From the NCBI RefSeq assembly GCF_950295315.1, contig NC_080172.1, positions 79,875,118-79,939,117 of the forward strand: 64,000 nt of DNA, written 5' to 3'. The notes beneath the pieces were generated by a model. That model had not been told where the DNA came from, made no database searches, and saw only the letters and a list, made by a program, of their open reading frames with translations. Positions 37,568-48,061 of this stretch are shown one piece after another. The translations under genes and the position numbers were made by a program. The DNA is from Erinaceus europaeus (lineage: Eukaryota; Chordata; Mammalia; Eulipotyphla; Erinaceidae). The number at the start of each line of letters is the position of its first letter. The stretch's first letter is position 1.

Positions 37568-37862
37568 GGTGGGGGGGGAGTCAGGTGGTGGCGCAGCGGG
37601 TTAAGTGCATGTGGCAGAAAGCACAAGGACTACATTAAGGATCCCAGTTCGAGCCCCCAGCTCCCCACCTGCAGGGGAGTCACTTCACAAGCGGTGAAGC
37701 AGGTTGGAAGGTGTCTATCTTTCTCTCCCCCTCTGTCTTCCCCTCCTTTCTCCATTTCTCTCTGTCCTACCCATCAACAACAACAATAATAACCACAACA
37801 AGAGCAACAAAAGGGGAAATAAATATTAAAGAGAAAGAAAGAAAGAAAAAAGAAAAAAATAT
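37568..37862 (+). mobile_element. SINE type A, downstream part of a composite
   Basis: Starts 'ggtgggggggg' + 'agtcaggtggtggcgcagcg', B box 'gttcgagcccc', normal body, 'gagcaacaaaaggggaaata', A/G-rich tail. 'agaggaaccatatc' (37863-37876) matches the target at 37461-37474 with one mismatch, so one TSD encloses both SINEs. Confidence 0.92.
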
Positions 37863-38112
37863 AGAGGAACCATATCAATTGAGTTTAGAATAATTTGTTA
37901 TTGATGGTTATTTTTACAGAAGTAATAATGATACTTTCATCAAAAGTTAACCTGTATTATTTATTATTATTCTAAGGAGTTTTGGAAGTGGGGCAACATA
38001 ATTTCAAGAAAGCTTGGTTTACAGGTAGGATACATAAACCAACATTTGAACTTGAATTTGTGTATGTATGTATGCAATAGCATTTAATATCATAATGATA
38101 ATGATGGTGGGA

Positions 38113-38724
38113 TGCCAGGCTAGCATGGGGGTGCCTCTTCTCAGGTGTGTACTCTCTGGGCTGGAGAGAATGCAATGGGAGCCAGCCTAGGCTGCTACTC
38201 ACTCAGGTGACCCAAGGGAGATGACTCATGAACAGAGCTCGTGGTGGTGAGGCAATTTGTTTCTTTATTGATCAGGGAGCCCAGGCTTTTAAAGGTCAGA
38301 CCCAGAAGCAGCAATTCAGAAACGGAAATGGCTTGACATGGTTTGGAAAGGGGCAGAGAAAGGCAAAAGGGGGCTGGGAAAGGTAACTTCCTTAACAACT
38401 GTTGCAAGGGTTTTAACTGGTAGGATAAATAATAATACCCTGCAGGCCCGAGGGTCTTGAGGGTAGAAAGAAGTTAGATCAAAGAAATGGAATGGGCGGG
38501 GATCTTTCAGTCAAAACAATGATTATGTAGATAATAAGGGAGCAGGTCATAGTATCAGAAATGCAGGGTTCCTTGTGAGTCGGGAAGTCTGATAAGACAG
38601 GGCAAACTTTTGGGATTACTTCTGTCCATCCTTGCTCAACTTGGTACAGAGAGAGACACAGCATAGACACATTCCTCAGGTCAAACCCTGCCAGGCTTTA
38701 CCACATCCTCACAATTTCCTGACA
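38113..38724 (-). mobile_element. Solo LTR, antisense, 6-bp TSD
   Basis: 612 bp beginning TG ('tgccaggctagc') and ending CA ('atttcctgaca'), flanked by perfect 'gtggga' at 38107-38112 and 38725-38730. On the minus strand it reads TGTCAGG...GGCA with an AATAAA signal at 38269-38264. A 6-bp duplication is usual for class II (ERVK-like) elements. No internal viral sequence remains. Confidence 0.85.
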
Positions 38725-38814
38725 GTGGGATTATTTTAACTACGGAGATCCATTATCCGTACTCAGACATAAAAATATACGTTTACACCTGATTTATCAA
38801 GATTTGTACACAAG

Positions 38815-39125
38815 GTCCACGGAATGATATACTTGGTAGAGTATACCTGTTACCATACTCAAGAAACTGGGTTCAAGTCTCTGTCCCAACATGAAGGTAG
38901 AAGCTTCATGAGCAGTGGAGCAGGGTTGCAGGTGTTTCTCTTTCTCCCACTTCCTATCAATTTCTATGTCTCTATTAAAAAGAAATAAAAAGAGAGAGGG
39001 AGGAATAAAGGATGGAAGAAAAGGAAAGAAGGAAAGAAGGAAGGAAGGAAAAATTGGCTACTAGGAATAGGGATTCATCATGCAGGTATGGAGCCTCAGA
39101 AATAACTCTGATGGCAATTAAAATA
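38815..39125 (+). mobile_element. SINE, sense, with internal (GGAA)n expansion
   Basis: 'ggaatgatatacttggtaga', 'gggttcaagtctctg', 'tagaagcttcatgagcagtg', pyrimidine body, then an A/G expansion (38985-39050), then the 3' extension 'ggctactaggaatagggatt', 'catgcaggtatggagcctca'. Confidence 0.72.
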
Positions 39126-39210
39126 AAAATCATAATACAGGCACATAAATAATACACACAGATATTTGCAAAAATCTTCACTTTTTCCTCCTGATTAAGA
39201 CAGACATAAA

Positions 39211-39246
<36 letters not shown>
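39211..39246. repeat. (CA)n microsatellite
   Basis: About 17 uninterrupted CA units. Confidence 0.95.
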
Positions 39247-39247
<1 letters not shown>

Positions 39248-39289
39248 TTTTTATAATGGTAGAGTATCCTGCTTCAGGGAAATACTATA

Positions 39290-40130
39290 AAACTTACTCA
39301 ACCTTTCCACTAAAGATAAACATAAGTTGTTTCCAGTTTCTGTGTTATTACAAATGGTGCTACACAGAAAGAACTACACCAAATATGCTTGTGTATATAT
39401 TATGAGTGTTACTGGGTAGATTCCTAGATTCAAATTACTGAGTCTAAAATTTCATCTTCTGAAATTTATATAGATTGGGCAAGATATATTCTCAATGATT
39501 TTACTACCCCAATTACAAAATGTGTGTTTACTTAGCTACTCCTTCAAGAGAAGGCTATTACTTTTTACCAACACATTGGAGAAAAGTGATTTGGTTTTCC
39601 TCTTGTTGATGTAGTGGATCACATTTATTGATTTATGTATACTGAACCATCTTTGCTTCCTAGGATAAATCCCATTTGGTCATAATGTACAATCTTTTTC
39701 ATGTACTGCTGTATCTTTTAGTGCATGAGAATTTTGTACATTACCCTAAGCTATGAAAGTTGTGATATATATACACACACAGTGGAATATTTAGAATTAT
39801 GAAGTCACTTTCTTCATCTCATCTTGAATGGAGCTTGGAGGAACCATGTTAAGTGATATAAGTCTGAAAGAGAAGCATGAACATGAGATGATCTTACTCA
39901 TGGGCAGAATTTAAGAAGCAAGGACAGAAAGGGGAAACATAAAACTTAGATGACTGGATGCACTGCACCAAGCAAAGGACTCTCAGGAAGGAAGACAGGA
40001 AGAGGGTAAGGGAGGGTTTTCAGGTCCTAGTATGTGCTGATGAAAAAGAACCTTAGCTATTCTAGGTCTTTTTATGATACATATACACTTCAGAGTAGGT
40101 TGGTAAATTTCAACAAAATAATTCTTCTTG
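39290..40130. mobile_element. Old L1 pieces in both orientations
   Basis: 39600-39730 is antisense ORF2 ('gttgatgtagtggatcacat', 'ctaggataaatcccatttgg'). 39750-40060 is sense 3' end (decayed 'cagtggaatatttagaatta', 'tgcaccaagcaaaggactct'). 40080-40130 looks antisense again. Several old insertions or an inverted copy. Confidence 0.6.
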
Positions 40131-40179
40131 GATTTGGATTAAAACTGCAATGAATATAAAGATCAATCTGGGTTGGGAG

Positions 40180-40412
40180 GGAGAGGGACTGGGCTGGGCA
40201 GTGGTGCACTGAGTTAAGCATACAGATGGGGATGCTTCAGAAGTAGTGAAGCAGGTCTCCAGGTATCTATCTCTCTTCCTCTCTGTCTCTCCCTTCGTTC
40301 TCAATTTCTCTCTGTCCTATCCAATAAAATGGAAAAAATGGCCGCCAGGAGCAGTGGATCCTTAGTACTGGCACCAAGCCCCAGAGATAACCCTCGAGAC
40401 AAAAAAAAAAAA
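40180..40412 (+). mobile_element. SINE with 3' extension, internally deleted head
   Basis: 'ggctgggcagtggtgcactg', 'agttaagcatacagatgggg' (B-box region deleted), 'ctgtcctatccaataaaatg', then the extension 'ccgccaggagcagtggatcc', 'ataaccctcgagac' and poly(A). Likely target 'gatcaatctg' left / 'aatcaatctg' right. Confidence 0.85.
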
Positions 40413-40419
40413 AATCAAT

Positions 40420-40588
40420 CTGAGGACTGGGAGATAAAACAATACCAGGTAGAACATATACTTTACCATGCAATAGGATGTGGGCTCATGTCTCTAGCCA
40501 ACACATGGAAGTAACTCCACAGATGGAACTTCACAAACAGTGTAGGTAGTGTTATGGTGTCTCTAATAAAGTAAATAAATAAAACAGG
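40420..40588 (+). mobile_element. SINE type D, sense, split by a later insertion
   Basis: 'ggactgggagataaaacaat', 'gtgggctcatgtctctagcc', 'acttcacaaacagtgtaggt', '(aaat)n aaacagg'. It continues after the composite insertion with 'cctaccaggagaggaggaat' at 41524-41575. The break carries a 16-bp duplication. Confidence 0.65.
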
Positions 40589-41507
40589 AATACTACTCAG
40601 CTGTAAAAAATGGTGACTTCACCGTTTTCAGCCGATCTTGGATGGACCTTGAAAAAATCATGTTGAGTGAAATAAGTCCGAAACAGAAGGATGAATACGG
40701 GATGATCTCACTCTCAGGTTGAAGTTGAAAAACAAGATTAGAAAAGAAAACACAAGTCGAACGTGAAATGGAATTGGAGTATTACACCAAAGTAAAAGAC
40801 TCTGGGGTGGGAGGGTGGGTGGGGAGAATACAGGTCCATGAAAAATGATGAATGAAATAGTGGGGGTTGTATTGTTAAATGGGAATCTGGGGAATGTTAT
40901 GCATGTAAAAAAAAAAAAAAAAGAAGAAGAAGTAGAAACGCAAAGCAGAAATTGACTGAGTTTGGAGTATGGCACCAAAGTAAGAAAGCAGAAGTACACT
41001 AGAGTTTGCAGTGAGTACCTCCCTAATACTTCCTCTCCACTTTTCCAAGCTTTGGGTCCATGATTGCTCAACAATTTGTTTGGCTTTGTATGTTAACTCT
41101 CTTTTCAGTCACCAGGTTCCAGGTGTCATCAGGATGCCGGCCAGACTTCCCTGGATTGAAGACCCCACCAATATGTCCTGGAGCTCAGCTTCCCCAGAGA
41201 CCCATCCTACTAGGGAAAGAGAGAGGCAGACTGGGAGTATGGACCGACCAGTCAACGCCCATGTTCAGCGAGGAAGCAATTACAGAAGCCAGACCTTCTA
41301 CCTTCTGCAACCCACAATGATCCTGGGTCCATGCTCCCAGAGGGATAGAGAATGGACAAGCTATCGGGGGAGGGGGTGGGATATGGAGATTGGGTGGTGG
41401 GAATTGTGTGGAGTTGTACCCCTCCTACCCTATGGTTTTGTTAATTAATCCTTTCTTAAATAAAAAATAATAAAAAAAATAATGAAACAAAAAATAAATA
41501 AATAAAT
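40589..41507 (+). mobile_element. Composite: L1 3' end plus LR copy in one TSD
   Basis: 40589-40924 is an L1 3' end ('aatactactcagctgtaaaa', 'gatgaatacgggatgatctc', poly(A) at 40909-40922). It is followed by about 70 bp of 'gaagaagaagtag' plus L1-3'-UTR-like sequence, then an LR copy of the deleted subfamily (40985-41507; 'ggtccatgattgctcaacaa', tail 'attaatcctttcttaaataa'). TSD 'aaataaataaaacagg' at 40573-40588 and 41508-41523 encloses everything. Confidence 0.82.
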
Positions 41508-41579
41508 AAATAAATAAAACAGGGCCTACCAGGAGAGGAGGAATCACTAGTGCAGAAAAATTAAATAAAGATCAATATA

Positions 41580-41995
41580 AAAATATGAAAAATTTACATC
41601 ACAAATATGTAACTCCTGAACTTGCTATTATTTCCCAATTTTACATGTCTCATGAAAGTTCTTACTTTTCTAGAAAATAACTTGTTAGATTAAATTGTAT
41701 TCATGTCTAATATATTTTAATTTTAATGACATAATGTGTAACTTTTTGATTACTAGATATTTATTTATTAGTGAGAGGGAAAAAAATCAAGAACAGTGCT
41801 CAGCTCTGCTATAGTTTGTACTTGTGGTATCTAAGGTTTCAGAGATGCCAATGTTGTGCCCTAATACTGACCTGTGTTATAATGTTATAAATAAAAATAC
41901 TGAGCTGTGTTATAATGTTATAATTTTATAACTAAAAATACATACACGTAATACACAGACACACACACACACATATCAGAGTTTTTCATCCCAGG
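41580..41995. other. Intronic sequence, nothing recognised
   Basis: AT-rich. A local duplication of 'gagctgtgttataatgttat' with its variant lies at about 41870-41925. Confidence 0.5.
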
Positions 41996-41999
41996 CTGT

Positions 42000-42160
42000 A
42001 TTTTTCAAATAGAGACAGAGACAAAGAGATGAAGAGAGATAAAGACATCACAGCACTAAGGTTTCTTGCACTCTAGTGAAGGCTGGTTTGAACCTGGCTT
42101 GTTTGTACAGCAGGTAAATCAAGTACCATCCCCAGTGGGCTATCTTGCGAGTCAAATATA
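42000..42160 (-). mobile_element. Old SINE (type D), antisense
   Basis: 'gagacagagacaaagagatg', 'catcacagcactaaggtttc', 'ctggtttgaacctggcttgt', 'ccccagtgggctatcttgcg'. Layout as at 4990-5160. Confidence 0.6.
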
Positions 42161-42469
42161 AAGATTATTATATTGGTGTAACCAAGTATATAAATATTAT
42201 TTAAGTTTACTTTTTTTTCAGAAACTTTTCTATAGTATTTTATTAATTCCAAAACTTTTTACAGGATTATTTTATTTCCACTGCGGATAGTAAGGAGATA
42301 TGTTAATAATTACCTTTGCCAGTGCTTATATATTAATACTTTTAATTTGACTTAATTTTCTAGAAATATCACAGTGTCGTAATATATCTACTGCACTGTA
42401 GAAGACATATGTAGATGCTTTTGTTTTATTTCTGATCTTAAATAAATTCCTCCTATTTTGCAATATTAA

Positions 42470-42880
42470 GTTTGATATTTGCCATACTTATTTCGCTCTG
42501 GTGAGTCTTCCTATTCATGGCTTCCTAAGATGTTTTATAAAATTATACATAGATATTGAATTCTTGTCAAAAATTTTTCTATACTTGAGGTGTTCATATA
42601 ATATTCTCTTTTTTACCTGATTATACAATGACATATATTGATTATTTGTGCTACATTTGTTTAGACAAACCTTGGTTTACTGAGATAATCTTTATGTGAT
42701 TATGACAAATTCACCTTATTACACACTGCTGGGTTTAATGTGTTAGTATTTTGTTTGGTATTTTGTATTGATGTTCATGATAGAGATCAGTCTACAGTAG
42801 CCTTTCTTACACTAGGCTTTCCACTTTCAATGTTAAGTTTGCTTCATAAAATGAGTTGAAGTGAGATTCCTTTTTGCGCT
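42470..42880 (-). mobile_element. Old L1 ORF2 fragment, antisense
   Basis: In reversed order: 'attgattatttgtgctacat', 'caaaccttggtttactgaga', 'ctgctgggtttaatgtgtta' and 'gcttcataaaatgagttgaa' match the RT-region pattern of L1 ORF2 seen antisense. No frame survives. Confidence 0.65.
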
Positions 42881-42884
42881 CTCA

Positions 42885-44105
42885 TTTAGCACTCTTGACT
42901 TTTTTTTTTTTAAGCCAGGCTTAGCAAGACTACTTTTTTTCCTATGCACTGAAGCCCAATCAGATTTGAATTTTGGCCAGTCGTTCTACAGTTAATGGAA
43001 ATTAGGAACCTTTTTGACTAATTATGTTTCAAGCAGCTTTTTCTTGTATAGTACATTCATGGATGTTAAGAAGGCATTGTGACAATTAAGGTTTAAAAAC
43101 ATCTTTACGAAGAGCATGTTTTCCATCAACAAACAGAAGCAAAATTAAATGCCCGATTAACAAACATAATGTCCTCTTTAGTAATTCTCAGCACTCTGGT
43201 AATTCTGTTAATATTACTGTACTATCTATAATTCCTTCCTTTTGTTTCATGTTTTGAATAATTCAATTAAAGACTGACAATGCAATTACTGGGGATTAAA
43301 TGTCGTTGAATTGTAATTCGAAATAAAAACATAAGCTCTTTTGGAGTATTTATTAAAAAAAATTATAAAACCATTGTAAGTATGTGAGATTGCTGCATTC
43401 ACCAAAATAAACAGTTAACTGCCTGGGCATGTTATCCTGTTTCATTTTCTGTATCCCACTACAGTTAATGTATGAAAAAAAAAAAGCTTTGTAAACTAAA
43501 TGATGTTCTTTCAAAAGAAGCCATTTGGCAAGACTTTAGGATGTCTCTCTGGTCTACACTGCAGGAAGAGCAATGTTTTGCTTCCTTTCTCCTGAACTGT
43601 AAGGAAAGCATCCACTATAACATGAACAGTGGACTAAAGTGCTTGGGAAGGTTCATCTGCCTAGATCCATAATTTTGGCCTTGTATCTGAAAACTGTTAA
43701 TGTAAACAGCAATAGGAAAGAGATGAAAAAAGAAGATAATGCAGATATTCCTCTCAGAAAGTATTAACTCTACTAATGGAAACAGGACAAGAGTTATTTT
43801 CATGCAGAGCATAATCTCAAGTGGTTTGTGTTTATCAAGAGCTATATGGCAAGAAGAATACTGACTCTGATGTTAACACCATGGTGTTAACACCATTTAG
43901 ATGTAATTCTGCTTTCCTGGGAAGCAATGGACATATAGTGAGGAAATAAACTATTCCTCAGTCAAGATTAAATGCAAATTAATGTAACCTGACATCACTT
44001 TATAAGAACTGTGAAATATTTTAATGAATGAAGGGTCTATGGTCAGACCCTGAATCTGAGTTCTGACATTATTGTTTTAAGATTACAAAGTTTTTGACAG
44101 GTTGT
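42885..44105. other. Repeat-free intronic stretch with a 22-bp palindrome
   Basis: 1.2 kb with no recognised retroposon. It contains the perfect palindrome at 43871-43892 and, about 80 bp further, the octamer ATGCAAAT (43972-43979). No coding potential. Whether it is conserved cannot be judged here. Confidence 0.55.
43871..43892. repeat. 22-bp perfect palindrome
   Basis: Built on GTTAACACC / GGTGTTAAC around CATG-type symmetry. A second overlapping palindrome 'atggtgttaacaccat' occupies 43881-43896, so the motif GTTAACACCAT is present twice in tandem. Confidence 0.9.
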
Positions 44106-44114
44106 TTCCTTTTT

Positions 44115-44235
44115 TTCTTTTTTTAAACTTTTTCAAATTATCTTTACTGGATAGAGACAGCCAGAAATCAAGAGGGAAGGGGAAGGTAGAGAGGGAGAAA
44201 GAGACACCTGCAACACTGCTTCATTATCTACACTG
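44115..44235 (-). mobile_element. SINE type B, antisense, 5'-truncated
   Basis: 'tatctttactggatagagac', 'agccagaaatcaagagggaa', 'agagacacctgcaacactgc', then the match ends. The tRNA head is missing. Confidence 0.75.
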
Positions 44236-44509
44236 TAACCAAAAATATTTCCCTTTTGATACTCTTTAAGACACAAAGATCCTGATTTATAATTTTTTTT
44301 AGAACACTGATAGTGTTTTGGATTACGAGCTCAGTTTTGTCACAAACAGGAACATCAAGAGCAGGAAAAGAAACTCTTATTAGAATCTACTTATTGTCAC
44401 TTGTTTCTTCTCAGGGTCATCTAGGTAGTTTGGTTTTCAGTCTACTATCTCCCTTTCAGAACTGTTTGTATATGTCCTTCTTATCTATCTCAACTAATTT
44501 AATTAATTA

Positions 44510-44702
44510 ATTAATTAATTTTTTGGACAGAGGCAAAGAAAAATCAAGAGGTAAGGGGGAGAAGAAAGGGGGGGAGATGAAGACACCTGCACACTGCTTT
44601 CCGCTCATGAAATTTTCCCACTGCAGGTGAGGATGGGGTTTGAACCCTGATCCTTAGATATTTTAACATGTGTTCCCTAACAGGTGTGCTAATGACTGGC
44701 TA
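44510..44702 (-). mobile_element. SINE type B, antisense
   Basis: (TTAA)n start, 'gaaaaatcaagaggtaaggg', 'gacacctgcacactgctttc', 'gcaggtgaggatggggtttg', 'ctaacaggtgtgctaatgac'. Complete, diverged. Confidence 0.82.
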
Positions 44703-44704
44703 TT

Positions 44705-45970
44705 ACCTCCAACTTATAAGGAAATAATTAAAAGTTGTACCTGTGATGTGTGTGAAAACCTAACACAAGCATTTTACAGCATTTGAAAGTGACAAAAAAT
44801 CTGAATTATCATTGTGGGTGTGCTAGATTCAATGTGTTATTAGTTCAAAATACTTAATTAGTCAAAATACAATGAGATATTGGTTCACATTTTTTAAATG
44901 CTATTGAAGGAACCAATGTGCAAGTATGTGTTTTTAAACAACCATATAGTTCAAATTGGAAAAAAAGAGAAAAATTAATTATAGAATAAAGGAAATATCT
45001 GGAAATTTTGTGAGTGGGAAAAATATAAAGGAAGTTAGTACAGAGAAAGAAGATAATTCAAATAGGAGAATACTGTAACTTAACTATTTAAGGTATTATA
45101 TACTTTTTATTATATATTTATTTGAAATAACAAAATGGAATAGATAGCAATACGCTTAGACTACAATAAAGTAAAAACAAAAAAGAATAATATAACAATA
45201 GATATTGGAATTGAAAATCATTATTGAAAGAGAAAACTATACAATGAGCAAATATATCAGAAAATAAAAGAAATATTTATAAGGAATAGAAACTAAATAT
45301 TGTGAAGAGAAAACTTTTATTACAAATCTGGATTTAATTCACGATTTCATAAGTATCCATGTCAATACTGCAAATATTACAAGAATTTATAAAGACATCA
45401 AAAATGTAGTTATTGCTTGTTTTTAACTATAACACAAAAATGATATTGAAGCTGATGCCAAATTCAGGGGTATTATATTCACTGTCAAGATTTGACCTTT
45501 CTAGCCCAATATAGTGAACTTAGCCTCAAAAAATTCCTCATAAAAAATAAAATAAACAAAAGCAATATTAGATCCTAAGGGACCAGAATGAAAAAGGATG
45601 ACAAATAATAGTATGTGATGTGCCCACAAAAACTGGAAAGAGATAATAATTAAACATAAGCAGTTAAAGAACACAAGATAGATAGAGTACAATTGATGGT
45701 GCCGGTGTCCCTAATACTCGCTTGATTGCTCACACATAATAGTTGTTCAACTATTTAAGAGAATAAACTGAATGATTGAAAGTTCCAGCTTTAGAACTAT
45801 CTTCTCTCAGGCTATGCTCATCAATAGAAAAACAGGGAAGGAGAAAGCAAGATAGCAGAATTTGCAAGGAATAGTGTAAAAATAATTACAACTTTGGAAA
45901 AGACTTAATCTTGGAGAAAAGATGAAAATATTGAATAATCTAAAATAGGAAACAAAACAAAATCTTACAT
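44705..45970. other. Intronic sequence, nothing recognised
   Basis: Very AT-rich. No retroposon or exon signal identified. Confidence 0.5.
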
Positions 45971-45990
45971 ATTGTGAATGGATCTAGTAG

Positions 45991-46026
45991 TGTGTGTGCT
46001 TAACCAGTGTGCCACCGCCTGGCCCC
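45991..46026 (-). mobile_element. 36-bp SINE head only, 18-bp TSD
   Basis: On the minus strand it is the type B 5' end, 'ggggccaggcggtggcacac' then 'tggttaagcacacaca', and nothing else: no B box, body or poly(A). Flanked by 'tgtgaatggatctagtag' (45973-45990) and 'tgtgaatggatctaatag' (46027-46044), one mismatch. Confidence 0.88.
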
Positions 46027-46109
46027 TGTGAATGGATCTAATAGAAAGAAATAAGCCTGTACAGTTCTCAAAGAATCATGATGTGTTTGTTTTTAGAGGT
46101 TGTTTTTTT

Positions 46110-46400
46110 ATTTCCCACTTTATTGGGGTTACTGATTTACAGTACAGTTGTTAGCATATTGATACAACTTCTCATCTTCCCATGATGGGTAGGTATCTGC
46201 AAGACACTCTCTCCCCTAATTTAGGTCCTTTTCCATCATCATTCACCAGGACCCCAGTGCCCCTCTATCCTGTCCCTTTCCTTTCTTTCTCAGAGTCCTT
46301 GGCTTTGGTGCAATGCACCATACTCAGTCCAAGTTTCTCTTAGACTGGATTTCTGTTTATTGCTATCATCCTTGGCACTCCCCAAGACATGTGTTTGGAA
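46110..46400 (-). mobile_element. L1 3'-UTR fragment, antisense
   Basis: 'atttcccactttattggggt', 'gatttacagtacagttgtta', 'atcattcaccaggaccccag', 'ggctttggtgcaatgcacca'. The same reversed order is seen at 53700-53830, 61430-61560 and 62730-62950. Confidence 0.75.
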
Positions 46401-46404
46401 TTCT

Positions 46405-47365
46405 TGGAACCAAACTGAATAGTGCATACAGTAAAAAGTGCACCAATCCCGAATGGAAAATGACAACCATATAACATTATGTGGACAAAAATGGAATTTG
46501 TTTTTCTACATTATATGAGACAATAAGGCAAAAAAAAAAAAAAGAAAGAAAAAAAAAGAAAGAGGAAAGTCAAGTAAATGACTGTGGCAGAAAAAGAAAA
46601 CAAGGCTCAGAATACACAAGACCAAGAAAAGGAGGTGGGGGAGCCCATGAATGCAGAAACAAAAAAGGACAAAACCAGCAGCAGAAAAGAACTGTCAGAC
46701 ACCAACCCTGAAAACAATAGATAGGGAAAAAATATATATAAGAACAAGATGACAGGAAAAGAGCAGCATGGAATCTAGTAAGAAAAAGCAACCAAAAACT
46801 CAAATAGTGGATTTTCTAACACCCCTGCTGTTCCACTAGCTCACTGTGTCATAGTCTTACAGAGCAGTGCATAATTTATTGTGGTCACTCTGCTGCTAGG
46901 CTGCTATAAAAGGATACGGCTATATGAAAATAGTCCCCACCACTGGTGGGCTTTCTAAGGAACTTTTTATGGAGTAGAAGGCTACATTGTGAAATGGCAG
47001 GCTAAAAAAGAACCGCTTAAGGGTCAGAATGATGCTCTCCATATTCAGGGCTCTCTACCATTTGAAAGAAAAAGTGAATGCACTTTGTGGAATTCTTTTC
47101 TTACTTTTTTTTTTTTTTTCAGTTTCTCCAGAATAATAACCAATAATAAGCAAGAGTAGTTTCTTAATGTCTGCTATCATACATTACCTCTTTTATCAGA
47201 GGGGTTTATATAGGTAATTGAAACATATGAACTTAAAAAAAAAGGTTATAGCTGTGGAGGTGGAGTTGGGGGTGGGGAAGAGTGGCAGTAGGGTGGGGAC
47301 AGAACTGTGGCAGAGAATGTTGACCATTGTTTAATCATACAAAAAAGGTAGAACAAAAAATAATT
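46405..47365. other. Intronic sequence, partly purine-rich
   Basis: 46525-46700 is strongly A/G-rich. 46800-47060 is a more GC-balanced piece I could not assign. A 76-codon frame in the A/G tract is compositional. Confidence 0.5.
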
Positions 47366-47371
47366 TTTATT

Positions 47372-47595
47372 TCTTTTTAAATTTTTTTATTATATTTATT
47401 TATTTATTGGATAGAGACAGCCATAAAGAGAGGGAAGGAGGTGGTAGAGATGGGAGCGAGACAGAGCAATCCCTGCAGTTCTGCTTGACCACTCACAAAG
47501 CTTTCCCCCTGCAGGTGGGGTCTGGGGGCTTGAACAGGGGTCCTTGCACATTGTGACATGTGTGCTCAACCAGGTGCACCACTACCCATTCCCCC
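47372..47595 (-). mobile_element. SINE type B, antisense
   Basis: 'tttatttattggatagagac', 'agccataaagagagggaagg', 'gcaggtggggtctgggggct', 'gctcaaccaggtgcaccact'. Flanked by a similar A/T-rich 'caaaaaataattt' / 'caaaaataattta'. Confidence 0.88.
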
Positions 47596-47784
47596 AAAAA
47601 TAATTTATTAAAAACCAATCCTGTATTAAATGTCCATCATGCCTACAGATTTAAAAAACAGCTGTTAGGGTTTTTATTTCTAAATAAAATTGTATATAGA
47701 AAAAAGTAAGATCACTCACATCTTTTTCTCTCCTCCACCAGGATTATTCTTGGAGGAAGGTGCCATTCCGGAAGGCCATTATTT

Positions 47785-48000
47785 ATTTTTTTTTTTGGTT
47801 GTTTTTTATTTTTTATTTTTCTTTCTTATGGTATAAAGAGAAGTAGGGAGGGAGAGAGAGACCGGTTAAGAGATATCTGCAGCACTGCTCCACTGGATGT
47901 GAATGAAGCTTTCCCCTTGCAGATGGGGATTGGAAGCCTAATCTTAAGTCTGTGTGCATGTCGATGTAAGTGTTTTAGTGCAAGAGCTACCAGCCTATTC
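47785..48000 (-). mobile_element. SINE type B, antisense, diverged
   Basis: T-rich start, 'gtataaagagaagtagggag', 'atatctgcagcactgctcca', 'aagctttccccttgcagatg', then a decayed head ('agtgcaagagctaccagcct'). Confidence 0.65.
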
Positions 48001-48061
48001 CTCAAATTCTTCCAGGAAACTAAAATTCAACAAAGTTTCTGTTGCATTGTCTTCACTACTT

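Noticed and set aside
38113..38724. Complete endogenous retrovirus between the LTR-like elements at 38 and 50 kb
   Set aside because: No gag, pol or env sequence lies between them. The 38-kb LTR has its own TSD and the intervening DNA is SINE, L1 and LR sequence.
38975..39247. 90-codon frame with Cys-Val repeats
   Set aside because: Translation of the (CA)n microsatellite and neighbouring purine tract.
46481..46711. 76-codon Lys/Arg-rich frame
   Set aside because: Compositional product of an A/G-rich tract.
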